Part shown: positions 36,832 to 46,497 of the stretch, piece by piece
Numbering within the stretch: the first letter of the stretch is position 1
How the letters are laid out: every line of letters begins with the position of its first letter
Source: Rs1 sp000416275
GTDB taxonomy: Bacteria > Pseudomonadota > Gammaproteobacteria > Pseudomonadales > Balneatricaceae
Direction: 5' to 3'
Length of the DNA: 64,000 bases
Assembly: GCA_965243635.1 (NCBI GenBank)
Contig: OZ251574.1
Span: 2,108,001 to 2,172,000, forward strand
Translations under genes and position numbers: made by a program
Notes under the pieces: generated by a model
What the model saw: the letters and a program-made list of their open reading frames with translations, nothing else
Databases searched by the model: none
Told to the model about the DNA's origin: nothing

Positions 36832-38221
36832 ATGGAGAAAAGGCTGCTTTAGTGATATTGCAATAATTACAATGGGGCAATCTCCAAAGGGAACAGATTG
36901 TAATAATCTTGAAAATGGAATTCCATTATTAAATGGCCCGACTGAATTTTCAGATTGGCACCCATATCCAATACAGTTTACAACAGATCCTAAAAAGTAT
37001 GCAGAAGAAGGAGACTTACTTTTTTGTGTACGAGGATCAACAACTGGGCGAATGAATTGGGCTGAACAAAAATATGCTATCGGTCGAGGTATCGCATCAT
37101 TTAGACATAGGCTTGGAAAAGAATATCACGCGTATTTAAGAGCTTTGGTAGAATATAAACTCCCTATATTGCTACAAAGTGCGACTGGATCCACCTTTCC
37201 AAATGTAAGTAGAACCCAGCTGCTCGAATTAGAAATTGATGTACCATTCGGTGAAGCTGCATTAGCCATATCTAGGATTATCGATTCACTTGATAAGAAA
37301 ATATACCTCAACCAACAAACTAACCAAACCCTTGAACAGATGGCACAGACCTTATTTAAAAGTTGGTTTGTCGATTTTGATCCGGTATTTGATAACATCT
37401 TGTGCAATGCCAACTACCAATTAGAAAACCTACCCGCAGACTTCCCTGATGAATTGCGCCCCAAAGCTAAGCAACGCTTAACTGCACCGCAAAACAATCC
37501 TGAAAAAACTAGCATCGAGCGAGAAAAGAACGGCAACAAAGCCTTTCCAAGTGAATTTGAATTTAATGAACAGCTTGGTTGGATCCCTAAGGGGTGGGAG
37601 GATGGCAGTTTTGAAAAAGTCGCTGACGCACTTAGCGGATATGCTTTCAAAGGTAAAGATTTCTCTGTTGATGGTTATGCCGTTATTAAAATTAAAAATA
37701 TTTCTACGGATCGTACCGTTAGTATTTTTGATGTAAATAGAATCCCACCAGAAATAGGAATTAGCGCTAGCCGTTTTTTGCTCAGCGATGGCGATATTAT
37801 TATGGCAATGACAGGGGCTGGTAGTGTTGGTAGGTTTGGAGTTATAGCTAGTGAAAGTAATGAACCATATTATCTAAATCAACGTGTTTGTAAACTATCA
37901 CCAAAGTTGAAAAATGGAATTCCGTTTTTATTTGCTGCTTTAAATAAGACTGGTGTAGAAGAAGGCATATTTAAAGGGGCGCAGGGTAGCGGGCAACCTA
38001 ATATTAGTGCGAATGGAATCTTAGCCACGAAGCTATTAGTTCCAAATGTGAAATCTATAGAGTTATTCAACACTTTGTTAATGGAAGCTTTTAATCAAAA
38101 AATCACATTAAGAAAAGAAAGTTATACGTTAACCAAACTCCGAGACACGTTATTACCCAAATTGATTTCAGGAGAATTGCAAGTTTCAAGTTTAAGAACT
38201 TCTGGCGAGAAAACTGCTTAA
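36821..38221 (+). CDS. hsdS: Type I restriction-modification specificity subunit S
   Basis: A 466-residue DNA-recognition subunit with two target-recognition domains (about 1-165 and 265-420), each followed by conserved helices: QQTNQTLEQMAQTLFKSWFVDFDPV centrally and LTKLRDTLLPKLISGELQV at the end. I start it at ATG 36821 (MGSKWRKGCFSDIAIITMGQ), which overlaps the hsdM stop; the frame also opens at 36776, but those residues are hsdM sequence in another frame. The two half-sites set the bipartite target, not predictable here. Confidence 0.92.
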   Translation: MGSKWRKGCFSDIAIITMGQSPKGTDCNNLENGIPLLNGPTEFSDWHPYPIQFTTDPKKYAEEGDLLFCVRGSTTGRMNWAEQKYAIGRGIASFRHRLGKEYHAYLRALVEYKLPILLQSATGSTFPNVSRTQLLELEIDVPFGEAALAISRIIDSLDKKIYLNQQTNQTLEQMAQTLFKSWFVDFDPVFDNILCNANYQLENLPADFPDELRPKAKQRLTAPQNNPEKTSIEREKNGNKAFPSEFEFNEQLGWIPKGWEDGSFEKVADALSGYAFKGKDFSVDGYAVIKIKNISTDRTVSIFDVNRIPPEIGISASRFLLSDGDIIMAMTGAGSVGRFGVIASESNEPYYLNQRVCKLSPKLKNGIPFLFAALNKTGVEEGIFKGAQGSGQPNISANGILATKLLVPNVKSIELFNTLLMEAFNQKITLRKESYTLTKLRDTLLPKLISGELQVSSLRTSGEKTA

Positions 38222-38478
38222 TGGCAAAAGTTAAGCAGTGGGCAGATATTAAAGAGGATTTTGATGCAGGTAGTCTGATATTAGGTAACGGTGTCAACAT
38301 GGCTGTATCTGGTAAATTTGGCTATGGCTCACTGTTTGATGAAGCGGCTAAATTAGGACACTTAACCAAACCTGTGGAAAAGGTATTCGAAAGCTTTGAC
38401 GTTGAAGATTTTGAATTAACAATCCCAAACACCGAAAAACTAGCTGATGTTATAAGCGAGGTATCAATCTATGGCTAG
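38221..38478 (+). CDS. Truncated DUF4917-like (SIR2-fold) protein
   Basis: Eighty-five residues; KQWADIKEDFDAGSLILGNGVNMAVSGKFGYGSLFDEA resembles the N-terminal nucleotide-binding start of DUF4917/SIR2-like proteins (LLGNG motif), which are usually over 300 residues. After residue 67 the similarity ends and the ORF stops in the start region of the next gene. It overlaps hsdS by one base (TAATG) and the next gene by eight, so it is still part of the operon. A decayed accessory defence gene, or a small leftover that couples translation. Confidence 0.5.
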   Translation: MAKVKQWADIKEDFDAGSLILGNGVNMAVSGKFGYGSLFDEAAKLGHLTKPVEKVFESFDVEDFELTIPNTEKLADVISEVSIYG

Positions 38479-39511
38479 TACATCTTTAAACCCTGCATTA
38501 CTGAGCGACATAAGAGCGCTACTCAGCCAGAGCCGTCAGCAGTTACAGCACTCGGTCAACGCGGCTATGGTGCAAACCTATTGGCAAGTAGGGCGCTTGA
38601 TCGTTGAGGATGAGCAGCAGGGCCAAACACGTGCTGGTTATGGTAAACAACTACTACAGCAACTAGCCATCAGCTTAAGTGCTGAGTTTGGTAAAGGTTT
38701 TGAGGTGCGCAACTTGCGCAATATGCGCCAGTTTTATGTAACCTTTCCAATTCGGAACGCAGTGCGTACCGAATTGAGTTGGACCCATTATCGCAGCTTA
38801 ATTCGGATTGAAAATACACAGGCCAGAGACTGGTATCTGAAAGAGAGCATTACGCAAGGCTGGTCGGCGCGGGCGCTGGAGCGGCAGATAGGCGTGCTCT
38901 ACTACGAGCGTCTGCTGAGCAGCAAAGATGGCAGTGCGGTAAAGGCTGAGGCTCAACAACATACCCAAGCGCTGGCTAGTGTTAATCCGAACGCTAAAGA
39001 AGCTTACTTGCGCGACCCTTACATTTTAGATTTTTTGAATTTACCGACACAAAATATTTTAGAAAACGATATTGAGCAGGCCATTATTGATAATTTACAA
39101 AAATTTATATTGGAGTTGGGTAAAGGTTTTGCCTTTGTTGAGCGCCAACAGCGCTTGAGTACCCAAGATCAAGATTTCTATATCGACTTGGTCTTTTACA
39201 ACTTTAAACTCAAGTGTTTTTTATTGATTGACCTTAAGATAGGCAAGCTCAACCATCAAGACGTTGGGCAAATGGATACCTACGTGCGTATCTATGATGA
39301 ACTAAAAAAAGAGCCGGATGATAACCCGACGATTGGTTTGATTTTGTGCAGTGAGAAAAGCGAAGCGGTGGCGAAATATTCGGTACTGGCTGATGGCAAA
39401 CAGCTGTTTGCCGCTAAGTATTTAGCCTTTTTGCCTACGATTGATGAATTGCAACGAGAGTTAGAGCGCGAGCGGTTATTACTGCAACAACACTCTACAG
39501 ATCAGGAATAA
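38471..39511 (+). CDS. DUF1016/YhcG-type PD-(D/E)XK nuclease domain protein
   Basis: A 346-residue protein: an N-terminal winged-helix-like DUF1016_N region (YWQVGRLIVEDEQQGQTRAGYGKQLL...NLRNMRQFY) and a C-terminal nuclease fold with DFYIDLVFYN and FLLIDLKIG providing acidic and Lys residues. Such genes are often embedded in type I restriction operons, between hsdS and hsdR as here. Function is unproven: accessory nuclease, or a defence module against restriction-avoiding phage. It overlaps the truncated upstream ORF. Confidence 0.85.
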   Translation: MASTSLNPALLSDIRALLSQSRQQLQHSVNAAMVQTYWQVGRLIVEDEQQGQTRAGYGKQLLQQLAISLSAEFGKGFEVRNLRNMRQFYVTFPIRNAVRTELSWTHYRSLIRIENTQARDWYLKESITQGWSARALERQIGVLYYERLLSSKDGSAVKAEAQQHTQALASVNPNAKEAYLRDPYILDFLNLPTQNILENDIEQAIIDNLQKFILELGKGFAFVERQQRLSTQDQDFYIDLVFYNFKLKCFLLIDLKIGKLNHQDVGQMDTYVRIYDELKKEPDDNPTIGLILCSEKSEAVAKYSVLADGKQLFAAKYLAFLPTIDELQRELERERLLLQQHSTDQE

Positions 39512-39553
39512 GTACAACTATAAATTGCTGTTAAATTTTAACTGGGAAATGCA

Positions 39554-42500
39554 ATGAAATTCACGGAAGCGAAACTAGAACAAGCCATTATTGAACTGCT
39601 CGCTGAGCAGGGGTATCCACATTCAATCGGTGCCGAACTATCGCGTGCACCTAGCGAAGTATTGATCAAAGATGACTTGCGTGAATTTTTAGCAGCGCGT
39701 TACAGGCACGCAGGCATTACCAGCGCTGAAATTGAGACGGTGCTGCGCAAGCTTGAAACACTCCCCGCCAGTGATTTGTACGATAGCAATAAAACCTTTT
39801 GTAAATGGCTCAGTGATGGTTTCCTTTTAAAGCGTGAAACAGTACAGAGAGAAGCTGGCGCAATAGCGGGCCAAACGCTCGAAGAGCGTGCATCGCAGAA
39901 AGATTTGTATATTCAGCTGGTGGATTTTGACAATGTCGATGAAGCTGTTCGTCAAAGCTTAGTAGTAGACGAGCCTGAACTTGAATTAGATAAAGTGGCT
40001 GAGTCTAAAACCGTCTACCCCGCAAAAATTGGCAGTGATGATGGCAATATCTACCGCATCGTGAATCAGCTAGAAATTGAAGGGGTGCTGGCACATAATC
40101 AGGGTGAAAAGCGTATTCCCGATGGCATTTTATATGTGAATGGTTTGCCCTTAGTGGTCTTTGAATTCAAAAGTGCAATTCGTCAAGAGGCTACTTTGTA
40201 TCAGGCTTTTGAGCAGCTAACCCTTCGTTATCGTCGTGATATCCCGCAGCTGTTTGTGTTTAACACTTTGTGCGTGATCAGCGATGGCGTCAACAATAAA
40301 ATGGGCAGTTTGTTTGCTCCCTACCAGTTTTTCTACGCTTGGGGAAAAGTCACAGGCAATGAGTTGATGGCAAAAGAGGGCATTAGCTCGCTGCACACTA
40401 TGTTGCAGGGGTTATTTGACAAAGCCCGCTTGCGCGATGTGATGCGCAATTTTATCTTCTTCCCCGATACGGGTAAAAGCGAGATTAAAATAGTACCGCG
40501 CTATCCGCAGTACTATGCGGCTAGAAAACTTTTTGAAAATATTAAACGACATCAAAAACCCGTTGGCGATGGTAAAGGTGGTACCTATTTTGGTGCCACA
40601 GGTTGTGGCAAGAGTTTCACTATGCAGTTTTTATCGCGTTTGTTAATGAAAAGTGTCCATTTTAAAAGCCCCACCATCGTGCTCATCACCGACCGTACTG
40701 ATTTAGATGATCAGCTCTCGCAGCAATTTGGCAACGCGAAAAACTATATTGGCGATCAAAGTGTTGAAACGGTACGCAGTCGCAGCCATTTGCGAGAGTT
40801 GCTAAAAGGGCGTAACAGTGGCGGGGTGTTTTTAACCACTATTCATAAATTCACCGAAGATACGCAGCTGTTAACAGATCGCTGCAATGTGATTTGTATT
40901 TCCGATGAAGCGCACCGCAGCCAAGTGAATTTAGATAAGAAAACCACCTTAACTTATGTGGGTGATACAGTGGTTGGCGTGAAAGAAAGCTACGGCTTTG
41001 CTAAGTATCTGCATGACTCCCTGCCCAATGCCACTTACGTAGGTTTTACCGGCACCCCTGTGGATGCCACCTTAGATGTCTTTGGTGAAGTGGTGGATGC
41101 TTATACGATGACCGAATCGGTGAAAGATAAAATCACCGTGCGCATCGTTTATGAGGGCCGTGCGGCCAAGGTCTGTATGGACAATAGCAAGCTGGTGGAG
41201 ATAGAGAAATATTACCAAGAATGTGAAGACGCTGGCAGTAACCAGTTACAGATCGAAGAGAGCAAAAAAGCCACCGCCAATATGAACTCAATTTTGGGTG
41301 ACCCTGACCGTATTCGTGTACTCGCGAGGGACTTTGTCAGCCACTACCAAAAACGCCTTGATGAAGGATCTACCATAGTGGGTAAGGCGATGTTTGTGTG
41401 TAGTTCACGTGCTATCGCCTATCAGCTATATCAAGAGATAGAAGCGCTAAGACCCGATTGGTTTGAGGTGATTGATACGGATCAGGCCGATAGTTTATCT
41501 GACTCAGAGCGCCAACGTGCCATCAGTGAAGGGCGCATTGCAGCGCCTATTGAACGGGTAAAAATGGTGATGACTCGTGGTAGTGACGATGTTGAGCGTT
41601 TATACCATTTGCTGGGCAGTAAAGATCAGCGCAAAGAATTAGATAAGCAATTTAAAAATGCCAACTCCAATTTTAAAATCGCCATTGTGGTGGATATGTG
41701 GCTAACCGGCTTTGATGTGCCATTCCTCGATACGATGTACATCGACAAGCCTATTCAAAAACATAGTTTGATCCAAACTATCTCTAGGGTTAACCGTCAG
41801 TTCGAAGGAAAAGACAAAGGTTTAGTGGTGGATTACATCGGCATAAAATCGGCGATGAATAAAGCGCTAGCCCAGTATTCAAAAACCGAAGAGACCAACT
41901 TTGAAGACGTGGCCCTATCGGTAGCACAAGTCAAAAACCATTTAGATTTACTGAGGCAAGTTTTTCATCGCTTCGATAGCGCACCTTACTTTAGCGGCGA
42001 AGCGCTACCACAGCTCAATTGTTTAAATAATGCGGCTGAGTTTGTTTTACAAACTGAAAAACTACAAAAACGTTTTATGGATTTAGTGAAACGTTTAAAA
42101 GCAGCCTATGACCTTTGCTGTGGCAGTGAAAAATTCGACGAAAGTGAGCGAGACCACATTCACTTTTACTTAGCCATTCGCTCTATTGTATTTAAGCTCA
42201 CGAGAGGCGAATCCCCGGATACGGCACAGATGAACGCCAAAGTACGCGCGATGATTGCTGATGCCCTGCAAAGTGATGGGGTGGAAGAAATATTCAAATT
42301 AGGCAATGACAGTGGTGGTGAAATCGATATTTTCAATGCCGATTACCTTGAAAAAATCGGCAAGATAAAGCTGCCCAATACAAAAATTCAGCTGCTCAAA
42401 CAGCTATTAGCCAAAGCCATAGGCGAGCTGAAAAAAGTTAACCAAGTACAGGGGATAGACTTCACCAAACGCTTTCAGGCATTAGTGGAGCGCTATAACG

Positions 42501-42904
42501 AACGCAAAGAAGAAAGCGTACTGGTCAGTGATGTGCTAGATGAATTCTCTGAGAGCATGGTCGATATGATCTACGGTGTGAAAACCGAAATGAGTTCAGG
42601 TGATGAGCTTGGCATCGATATGGAAGAGAAAGCCTTTTACGATGCATTAAAAACTTTAGCCATTAAATATGACTTTGATTACCCAGAAGACAAATTAATT
42701 GCACTGGCTAAAGCTGTGAAAGTGATCGTTGATGATAAAGCCAAGTTTACAGATTGGAGCCAGCGCGATGATATTAAGGCGGAGCTTAAAGTTGCTTTGA
42801 TATTAGTGCTGGCTAAGTTTGGCTACCCACCGATTAGCCGCGATGAAGTGTATAAAGAGATATTTGAGCAAGCGGAAAACTTTAAGAAGAATAGAGTGGT
42901 TTAG
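39554..42904 (+). CDS. hsdR: Type I restriction-modification endonuclease/translocase subunit R
   Basis: A 1,116-residue motor nuclease. N-terminal PD-ExK site: PDGILYVNGLPLVVFEFK (Asp about 190, Glu 204, Lys 206). SF2 translocase: Walker A GATGCGKS near 347, DEAH at about 451-454 in CISDEAHRS, and later motifs TGFTGTP-like FTGTPVD and QTISRVNR (motif VI). The C-terminus contacts the methylase. It is intact, so the system should be active. It lies 42 bp after the DUF1016 gene. Confidence 0.95.
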   Translation: MKFTEAKLEQAIIELLAEQGYPHSIGAELSRAPSEVLIKDDLREFLAARYRHAGITSAEIETVLRKLETLPASDLYDSNKTFCKWLSDGFLLKRETVQREAGAIAGQTLEERASQKDLYIQLVDFDNVDEAVRQSLVVDEPELELDKVAESKTVYPAKIGSDDGNIYRIVNQLEIEGVLAHNQGEKRIPDGILYVNGLPLVVFEFKSAIRQEATLYQAFEQLTLRYRRDIPQLFVFNTLCVISDGVNNKMGSLFAPYQFFYAWGKVTGNELMAKEGISSLHTMLQGLFDKARLRDVMRNFIFFPDTGKSEIKIVPRYPQYYAARKLFENIKRHQKPVGDGKGGTYFGATGCGKSFTMQFLSRLLMKSVHFKSPTIVLITDRTDLDDQLSQQFGNAKNYIGDQSVETVRSRSHLRELLKGRNSGGVFLTTIHKFTEDTQLLTDRCNVICISDEAHRSQVNLDKKTTLTYVGDTVVGVKESYGFAKYLHDSLPNATYVGFTGTPVDATLDVFGEVVDAYTMTESVKDKITVRIVYEGRAAKVCMDNSKLVEIEKYYQECEDAGSNQLQIEESKKATANMNSILGDPDRIRVLARDFVSHYQKRLDEGSTIVGKAMFVCSSRAIAYQLYQEIEALRPDWFEVIDTDQADSLSDSERQRAISEGRIAAPIERVKMVMTRGSDDVERLYHLLGSKDQRKELDKQFKNANSNFKIAIVVDMWLTGFDVPFLDTMYIDKPIQKHSLIQTISRVNRQFEGKDKGLVVDYIGIKSAMNKALAQYSKTEETNFEDVALSVAQVKNHLDLLRQVFHRFDSAPYFSGEALPQLNCLNNAAEFVLQTEKLQKRFMDLVKRLKAAYDLCCGSEKFDESERDHIHFYLAIRSIVFKLTRGESPDTAQMNAKVRAMIADALQSDGVEEIFKLGNDSGGEIDIFNADYLEKIGKIKLPNTKIQLLKQLLAKAIGELKKVNQVQGIDFTKRFQALVERYNERKEESVLVSDVLDEFSESMVDMIYGVKTEMSSGDELGIDMEEKAFYDALKTLAIKYDFDYPEDKLIALAKAVKVIVDDKAKFTDWSQRDDIKAELKVALILVLAKFGYPPISRDEVYKEIFEQAENFKKNRVV

Positions 42905-42974
42905 CTCTGTTCTGGATGAGCAATGTGGGCCTTTGCACTGACAATGTTTAATAATAAATGGATTAGGATCGTTA

Positions 42975-43040
42975 ATGCCTATACCGAAATACAATGAAAT
43001 TATGTCGCCACTATTAGATCGTTTCTCCAATAAAAACTAA
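42975..43040 (+). pseudogene. 21-codon remnant of an Mrr-type restriction gene
   Basis: MPIPKYNEIMSPLLDRFSNK resembles the N-terminus of Mrr-like enzymes (winged helix, PKYxxxMxPxL), then stops. The rest is missing. It is a fossil showing that another restriction gene once lay beside hsdR. Confidence 0.5.
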
Positions 43041-43144
43041 TAAAGAACACCTTGAAATTAATTGATCAATCTGTAATCGAGGAGTAGTGTGGATAGCTAC
43101 TTTTTAGTTTAATTCAGAGAAAGTAGTCCTGAGAAGGAGGGTAT

Positions 43145-43300
43145 ATGACTCGTGCCCGTGAACAGCAAATATGCTGTAAAGACACACCTTACTTACCACT
43201 GTATATCTCGCGTTGTTAGACGTGCATTTCTCTGTGTTTTTGATCGAACTACCAACCAAAATTTTGACCATCGTAGGCGGTGGGAAATTATAAAAAGTGC
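43145..43300 (+). pseudogene. Fragment of a REP-associated (Y1) transposase
   Basis: MTRAREQQICCKDTPY in one frame followed, after a shift near 43190, by YHCISRVVRRAFLCVFDRTT, the usual N-terminus of RAYT-like Y1 transposases. The catalytic HxH pattern and Tyr region are absent, as the sequence breaks off after FDHRRRWEIIK. Confidence 0.65.
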
Positions 43301-43369
43301 CAGTCCCAAATATTTCATCATAACACTCCTGTGAAACTTATATTAAAATGGGCATTTTAGGGGACAGAC

Positions 43370-43990
43370 ACGTATTAATTAACAAAAGGTAAGCCCCCGG
43401 CTCTGCCGGGGGACTCACATAGGTTTTACCTATACCGCGGTATGGGTATTCTGAAATCTCGACCAAGAGAAAAAAGGATAACCTATGCGAGATTACAAAA
43501 GTTTGGCTCATACACGGTGAGATTGTAAATACCATATTGTATTTATTCCTAAAAAAAGAAGAAAACTGATATTCGGTAAGCTTAGAAAACATTTAGGTGA
43601 AATATTTCATGAGTTGGCTCGACAAAAAGGAGTGACTATCGAAGAAGGTCATTTAATGCCGGATCATGTACATATGTGTATTAGCATACCTCCCAAATAT
43701 GCTGTTTCGAATGTTGTAGGCTATTTAAAAGGTAAAAGTGCGATATCGATAGCACGAAAATTTAAAGGTAGGCAGCGAAATTTTGAAGGCGAGTCTTTCT
43801 GGGCCCGAGGGTATTATGTCTCTACCGTGGGCTTAGATGAAGAAATGATAAAGGAGTATATTCGCAACCAAGAAAAGAATGATGTAAATAGGGATCAGAT
43901 GATACTTGGAGTTTAGTTGCGCCTTGGGCGCTTACTTTAGCCCTTCGAGGGCGTCCCCTAATAAGCCTCCGGCTTTGCCGGAGGTAAGTT
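43370..43990. mobile_element. IS200/IS605-type element with end hairpins
   Basis: The left subterminal hairpin CCCCCGGC-TCT-GCCGGGGG (43394-43412) and the right hairpin CCTCCGGC-TTT-GCCGGAGG (43966-43984) flank one transposase gene, as in single-strand-transposing IS200 elements. A GCGCC-TTG-GGCGC stem (43919-43931) follows the gene. Exact ends are not fixed. Confidence 0.75.
43485..43916 (+). pseudogene. tnpA: IS200 TnpA with an in-frame TGA at a Trp codon
   Basis: A 144-codon Y1 HUH transposase: MRDYKSLAHTR-stop-DCKYHIVF, then EGHLMPDHVHM (HxH metal site) and a C-terminal KEYIRNQE helix. Homologues read THTRWDCKYH, so the TGA at 43518-43520 replaces TGG. The part from 43614 onward reads open but lacks the N-terminal strand. 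The element is probably dead unless a copy acts in trans or the stop is read through. Confidence 0.8.
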
Positions 43991-44293
43991 AACTATTGAA
44001 AGCCCGGTTGTTTCCCTAAAAGCATTTTTTATATTAGTATTTGTACGATAATATTGAGTTTCTATAGTGCGTTTGAGGGGGTTGGAATGTTTTCTCTAAA
44101 TAAGCCAAGCATACTGATATTGGTTAAGCAGAGTAGGAGTTATGCTCCGCGAATGTTTGCTACCTACTGCCCGTTTATGACACATAGCCGCTGTTTTAAC
44201 TGACCTGATAATTGGTGTTTTCAGAACCAAATATGCGTTTAGAAAACTAGGAGTTTACCATGCCCGGAAAGATTGTTACTGTCCAGAATTTCG

Positions 44294-45103
44294 TCAATCT
44301 TGCTCAGGCGACATCGCTTCTTTTATTTCATCACCCGTGAAGCCTTTTCGTGATAAATAAGCATAGGCTTTTGATTTGTCTTTATAATCAGATAAGTGGT
44401 AGTTTTTTTTAGCTAATTGATCACGACAGCTTTGATAAAAATCGATATCTCCTGCAAGGCTTAGTTGGTATAGAGTTTCTTCAAAATTAGTAACATCAAT
44501 TAGACGTTGCTTTAATTCACGAAGAATCAGGGTTTGTCCTTTCCCTTTTCGGTATAACTTGACTATTTCAACGGTTAGATCTGCTTTTTCGGCTTTGATT
44601 TCTATCTTGGTTCGCAATGAATCATGTTCAGGGTGCTGCAATAAAGCTTGATCGATTTCTTGGCGAGAAAACCCTCGGTTTGTCATTTGCGAGTAAATTT
44701 TTTCTTTACTCACTCCATCGAAGGTTACGTAGCGATTGAGTAGTTGATTGGTTGCCATTTCATTGAAGTTAATATTCCCCTGTTCAATCACTTGCTCGAG
44801 TGCCGTTTCTATCTCACTGACCGAAATACCACGCATCGTTAATTTTCGACGTATCGCGCTCTTGCCAATTTCGCTGTTAAATGCAGATTCGCAATAATGT
44901 AGCGCAAATTCTAGGTCGTTTTTTAAATAACGATTGTCGATAAGTCGTGCAAGCACCTCTTCTATCCACTCAATATTTTCTGTTTTACGGGCTAATTTGG
45001 TACGTATTTCTGCAATCGTGAAGTCTTGTTGGCTTAGATGCCAATAAGCACTATTGAATACGTTGTCGATACTTTTGGCTTGTTTAAGAGGTGGGCGTTG
45101 CAT
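44294..45103 (-). CDS. RecX-like regulatory protein
   Basis: A helical protein of 269-297 residues with repeated RecX three-helix modules: NSAYWHLSQQDFTIAEIRTKLARK, CESAFNSEIGKSAIRRKLTMRGIS, and the C-terminal AYAYLSRKGFTGDEIKEAM, which is the standard RecX end. RecX modulates RecA filaments. It is longer than the 150-170 residues of classic RecX, suggesting extra modules. I favour ATG 45103 (MQRPPLKQAKSIDNVF); the frame is open to 45187. No recA is adjacent in the window. Confidence 0.6.
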   Translation of the reverse strand: MQRPPLKQAKSIDNVFNSAYWHLSQQDFTIAEIRTKLARKTENIEWIEEVLARLIDNRYLKNDLEFALHYCESAFNSEIGKSAIRRKLTMRGISVSEIETALEQVIEQGNINFNEMATNQLLNRYVTFDGVSKEKIYSQMTNRGFSRQEIDQALLQHPEHDSLRTKIEIKAEKADLTVEIVKLYRKGKGQTLILRELKQRLIDVTNFEETLYQLSLAGDIDFYQSCRDQLAKKNYHLSDYKDKSKAYAYLSRKGFTGDEIKEAMSPEQD

Positions 45104-45290
45104 AGGTAAGATCTTATTTTTTAATGTTAGCCGAGCAAGTGTAGCAGAATGTAGTGGCAGGATCATTTGATTAGATAGCAGTGGCACGAATTACCTTCGG
45201 TCTTGATTCTATTAGGATTGCGCCGGTTATGTACTCAGCACAGTCACTAAATCACATTGATAATATGCCGCTTAGTAATGTTGATGAAGT

Positions 45291-45499
45291 CCTGAATCAG
45301 TGACTGCACTGCGCCACATAGCGCAAACTCTTGATTATACAGCGGTTAGAAAAATGCTCACTGAACCTACGGGTTTTATGCACGGATGCATTTATTTAGC
45401 GAATGCAGGACGCATATGAGTTTGCAGCTAAGATTTTTCAATTCCACTGTAGAACCAATATCTTACACTCTGTATTTACTTTGAAGTCACGGATTCAGG
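45291..45499 (+). repeat. CCTGAATC MITE, 209-bp long form with clean ends
   Basis: Runs from CCTGAATCAGTGACTGCA to TTTGAAGTCACGGATTCAGG and contains the extra ~49 bp (TTTTATGCACGGATGCATTT and following) missing from the 160-bp form. The flanks GAAGT and TCAAA are unequal, so no target duplication. Confidence 0.85.
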
Positions 45500-45730
45500 T
45501 CAAAATCGGCCTTAATCGATCAGATTAACGAGCGTGCCCTTTAAAGCCAATAAAAAAACCGAGCCAGTAAATAATTTTGTGTAACTACTTTGCAATCAAT
45601 ACCCTATATGGGTTAATTCAAGGTAGTAATCATGAACAAAAAAGAACTAGAGTGAGCTTACGGCAGCATAGCTCAACTTTATATTTTTAATCAGATCTAA
45701 TGGTTGCGACTTACTTAATGAGGACGCAAC

Positions 45731-46096
45731 ATGAAAAATTCAGATCAACTTTCTATCACCGCGACTGCTTTCGACCAGTGGCGAACTCAGCGAGCAAGTC
45801 GTAGTGAACGTACTCCGTTAGCATTACGACAGCAAGCTATCTCACTTTTTAAAAGTTATTCATCATCCAGCATCACTACCGCTTTAAAAATCAGTGGAAC
45901 TCAGTTAAAGCAGTGGAAGATACTCCTTGCACCTAAAGATGAACACACTGATTTCATCCACTTACCCAGCTTAAACACGCCCTCCACAGAGCCACTAAAT
46001 ATCAGTCTTTCTTTTGCTAATGGAGCCTCAATGGTCTTTAGCGGCACTCTGTCTCCTACTGTGCTTCTCTCTATTATTCAGGAGTGCAAGCTATGA
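45731..46096 (+). CDS. tnpA: IS66 accessory protein TnpA
   Basis: A 121-residue protein with an N-terminal helix-turn-helix-like region (SERTPLALRQQAISLFKSYSSSSITTALKISGTQLKQWK) and a C-terminal NISLSFANGASMVFSG strand region typical of IS66 TnpA. It is needed with TnpB and TnpC for efficient transposition. It overlaps tnpB by four bases (ATGA). Confidence 0.85.
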   Translation: MKNSDQLSITATAFDQWRTQRASRSERTPLALRQQAISLFKSYSSSSITTALKISGTQLKQWKILLAPKDEHTDFIHLPSLNTPSTEPLNISLSFANGASMVFSGTLSPTVLLSIIQECKL

Positions 46097-46428
46097 TACA
46101 GCTCACCGCACAGACTAAAATTCTGTTGGCGACTACACCGGCTGATTTTCGTTGTGGCATCGATGGCCTCGCCGCACTTTGCCGGTTAAAGCTCAAACAT
46201 GATCCACGTTGTCAGACGCTGTTTGTTTTTATCAATCGCAGTAAAACCATGATCAGAGCGTTGGCTTATGATGGCACCGGCTTTTGGTTAATGACCAAAC
46301 GCTTATCCAAAGGCAAGTTTTCTGGGTGGCCAACAACAGGGGTTATCAATGCCTTAGCAGCAACGGAACTTCGCGCGTTATTAAGTGGCGAGAGTTATTC
46401 ACACGGCAAGGCAAACCTTGGTCTGTGA
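46093..46428 (+). CDS. tnpB: IS66 accessory protein TnpB
   Basis: About 111 residues; ILLATTPADFRCGIDGLAAL and FVFINRSKTMIRALAYDGTG are the defining IS66 Orf2 motifs (usually DMRxxFDGL and FxNRxxxxxKxLxWDGxG). I start at ATG 46093, eight bases after AGGAG; the frame also opens at a GTG at 46084. Function within the transposition complex is not resolved. The C-terminus GESYSHGKANLGL replaces the usual basic tail. Confidence 0.85.
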   Translation: MIQLTAQTKILLATTPADFRCGIDGLAALCRLKLKHDPRCQTLFVFINRSKTMIRALAYDGTGFWLMTKRLSKGKFSGWPTTGVINALAATELRALLSGESYSHGKANLGL

Positions 46429-46497
46429 GAAACTTTTTTTTGTTGCTGTATAAATCCTGTCCTATATCATCAACGTATCTTTTACGGAGCTGACCTT

